Position numbers and translations under genes: made by a program
NCBI GenBank assembly: GCA_028293055.1
Contig: JAQGLD010000093.1
Coordinates: 1 to 5,970 of the forward strand
Length of the DNA: 5,970 bases
Reading direction: 5' to 3'
From: Alphaproteobacteria bacterium
Lineage (GTDB): Bacteria > Pseudomonadota > Alphaproteobacteria > Sphingomonadales > Sphingomonadaceae
Shown here: positions 5,899 to 5,970 of the stretch, one piece after another
How the letters are laid out: the number at the start of each line of letters is the position of its first letter
How positions within the stretch are numbered: the first letter of the stretch is position 1
Notes under the pieces: generated by a model
Told to the model about the DNA's origin: nothing
Databases searched by the model: none
Seen by the model: only the letters and a program-made list of their open reading frames with translations

Positions 5899-5970
5899 AT
5901 GCCAGCAACACAAAATGTGCCAGCCACCGGCAACGTCTATATCGACGGGCTGCTCAGCGACCAGAAATGG
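5899..5970 (+). CDS. 5' end of a probable serralysin-like (M10) secreted metalloprotease
   Basis: An ATG at 5899 opens 24 codons to the right edge, preceded by GGGACAGG as a modest ribosome binding site. The visible peptide runs MPATQNVPATGNVYIDGLL and then SDQKW. The GN-x-YIDGLL-x5-KW pattern resembles the N-terminus of serralysin-type M10 proteases and related RTX calcium-binding proteins, where an IDALL-x-GxKW segment precedes the TYSF strand of the protease domain. These proteins lack a cleavable signal and are secreted by type I systems through a C-terminal signal, which fits the absence of a signal peptide here. The catalytic HExxH motif and the glycine-rich repeats lie outside the window, so the identity rests on a short stretch. 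The gene probably has its own promoter linked to the AT-rich element. Confidence 0.5.
   Translation, partial: MPATQNVPATGNVYIDGLLSDQKW

Overview
The window is high-GC bacterial DNA with densely packed genes and codon choice typical of an alphaproteobacterium. The gene types (a Tat-exported M20 hydrolase, an envelope-sugar cassette, a single-domain PilZ protein with a membrane tail, the start of a probable serralysin-type protease) and two near-matches to the alphaproteobacterial CtrA box suggest a sphingomonad. This assignment is inference; there is no rRNA or other marker to fix it.

Layout, left to right. (1) The minus-strand 5' part of a hypothetical gene leaves the window at base 1 and diverges from the rest across a 232-bp intergenic region. 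(2) A plus-strand gene encodes a Tat-exported M20-family metallohydrolase homologue in which several canonical metal ligands appear replaced. (3) A tight plus-strand cassette of three genes follows: a beta-propeller protein resembling the N-terminal domain of glucosamine inositolphosphorylceramide transferase (GINT1_N-like), a GT4 glycosyltransferase joined to it by a TGATG stop/start overlap, and 11 bp later a class I SAM-dependent methyltransferase with an N-terminal four-cysteine knuckle. Together they look like an envelope glycan or glycolipid synthesis and decoration unit. (4) A small PilZ-domain protein with a C-terminal membrane helix follows. (5) The first 24 codons of a gene resembling a serralysin-type secreted metalloprotease end the window.

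The PilZ gene and the final gene are each preceded by an almost identical 17-bp AT-rich element (16 of 17 bases shared) that stands out from the GC-rich surroundings. Both copies fit GATAA-N7-TTAA, one mismatch from the CtrA-type GTTAA-N7-TTAA box. This suggests the two genes are co-regulated and that the PilZ gene has its own promoter although it lies just behind the methyltransferase gene.

No tRNA, rRNA, CRISPR array, insertion sequence or phage gene was seen. The most notable points are the shared upstream element, the ligand-poor M20 protein, and the propeller/GT4/methyltransferase cassette.
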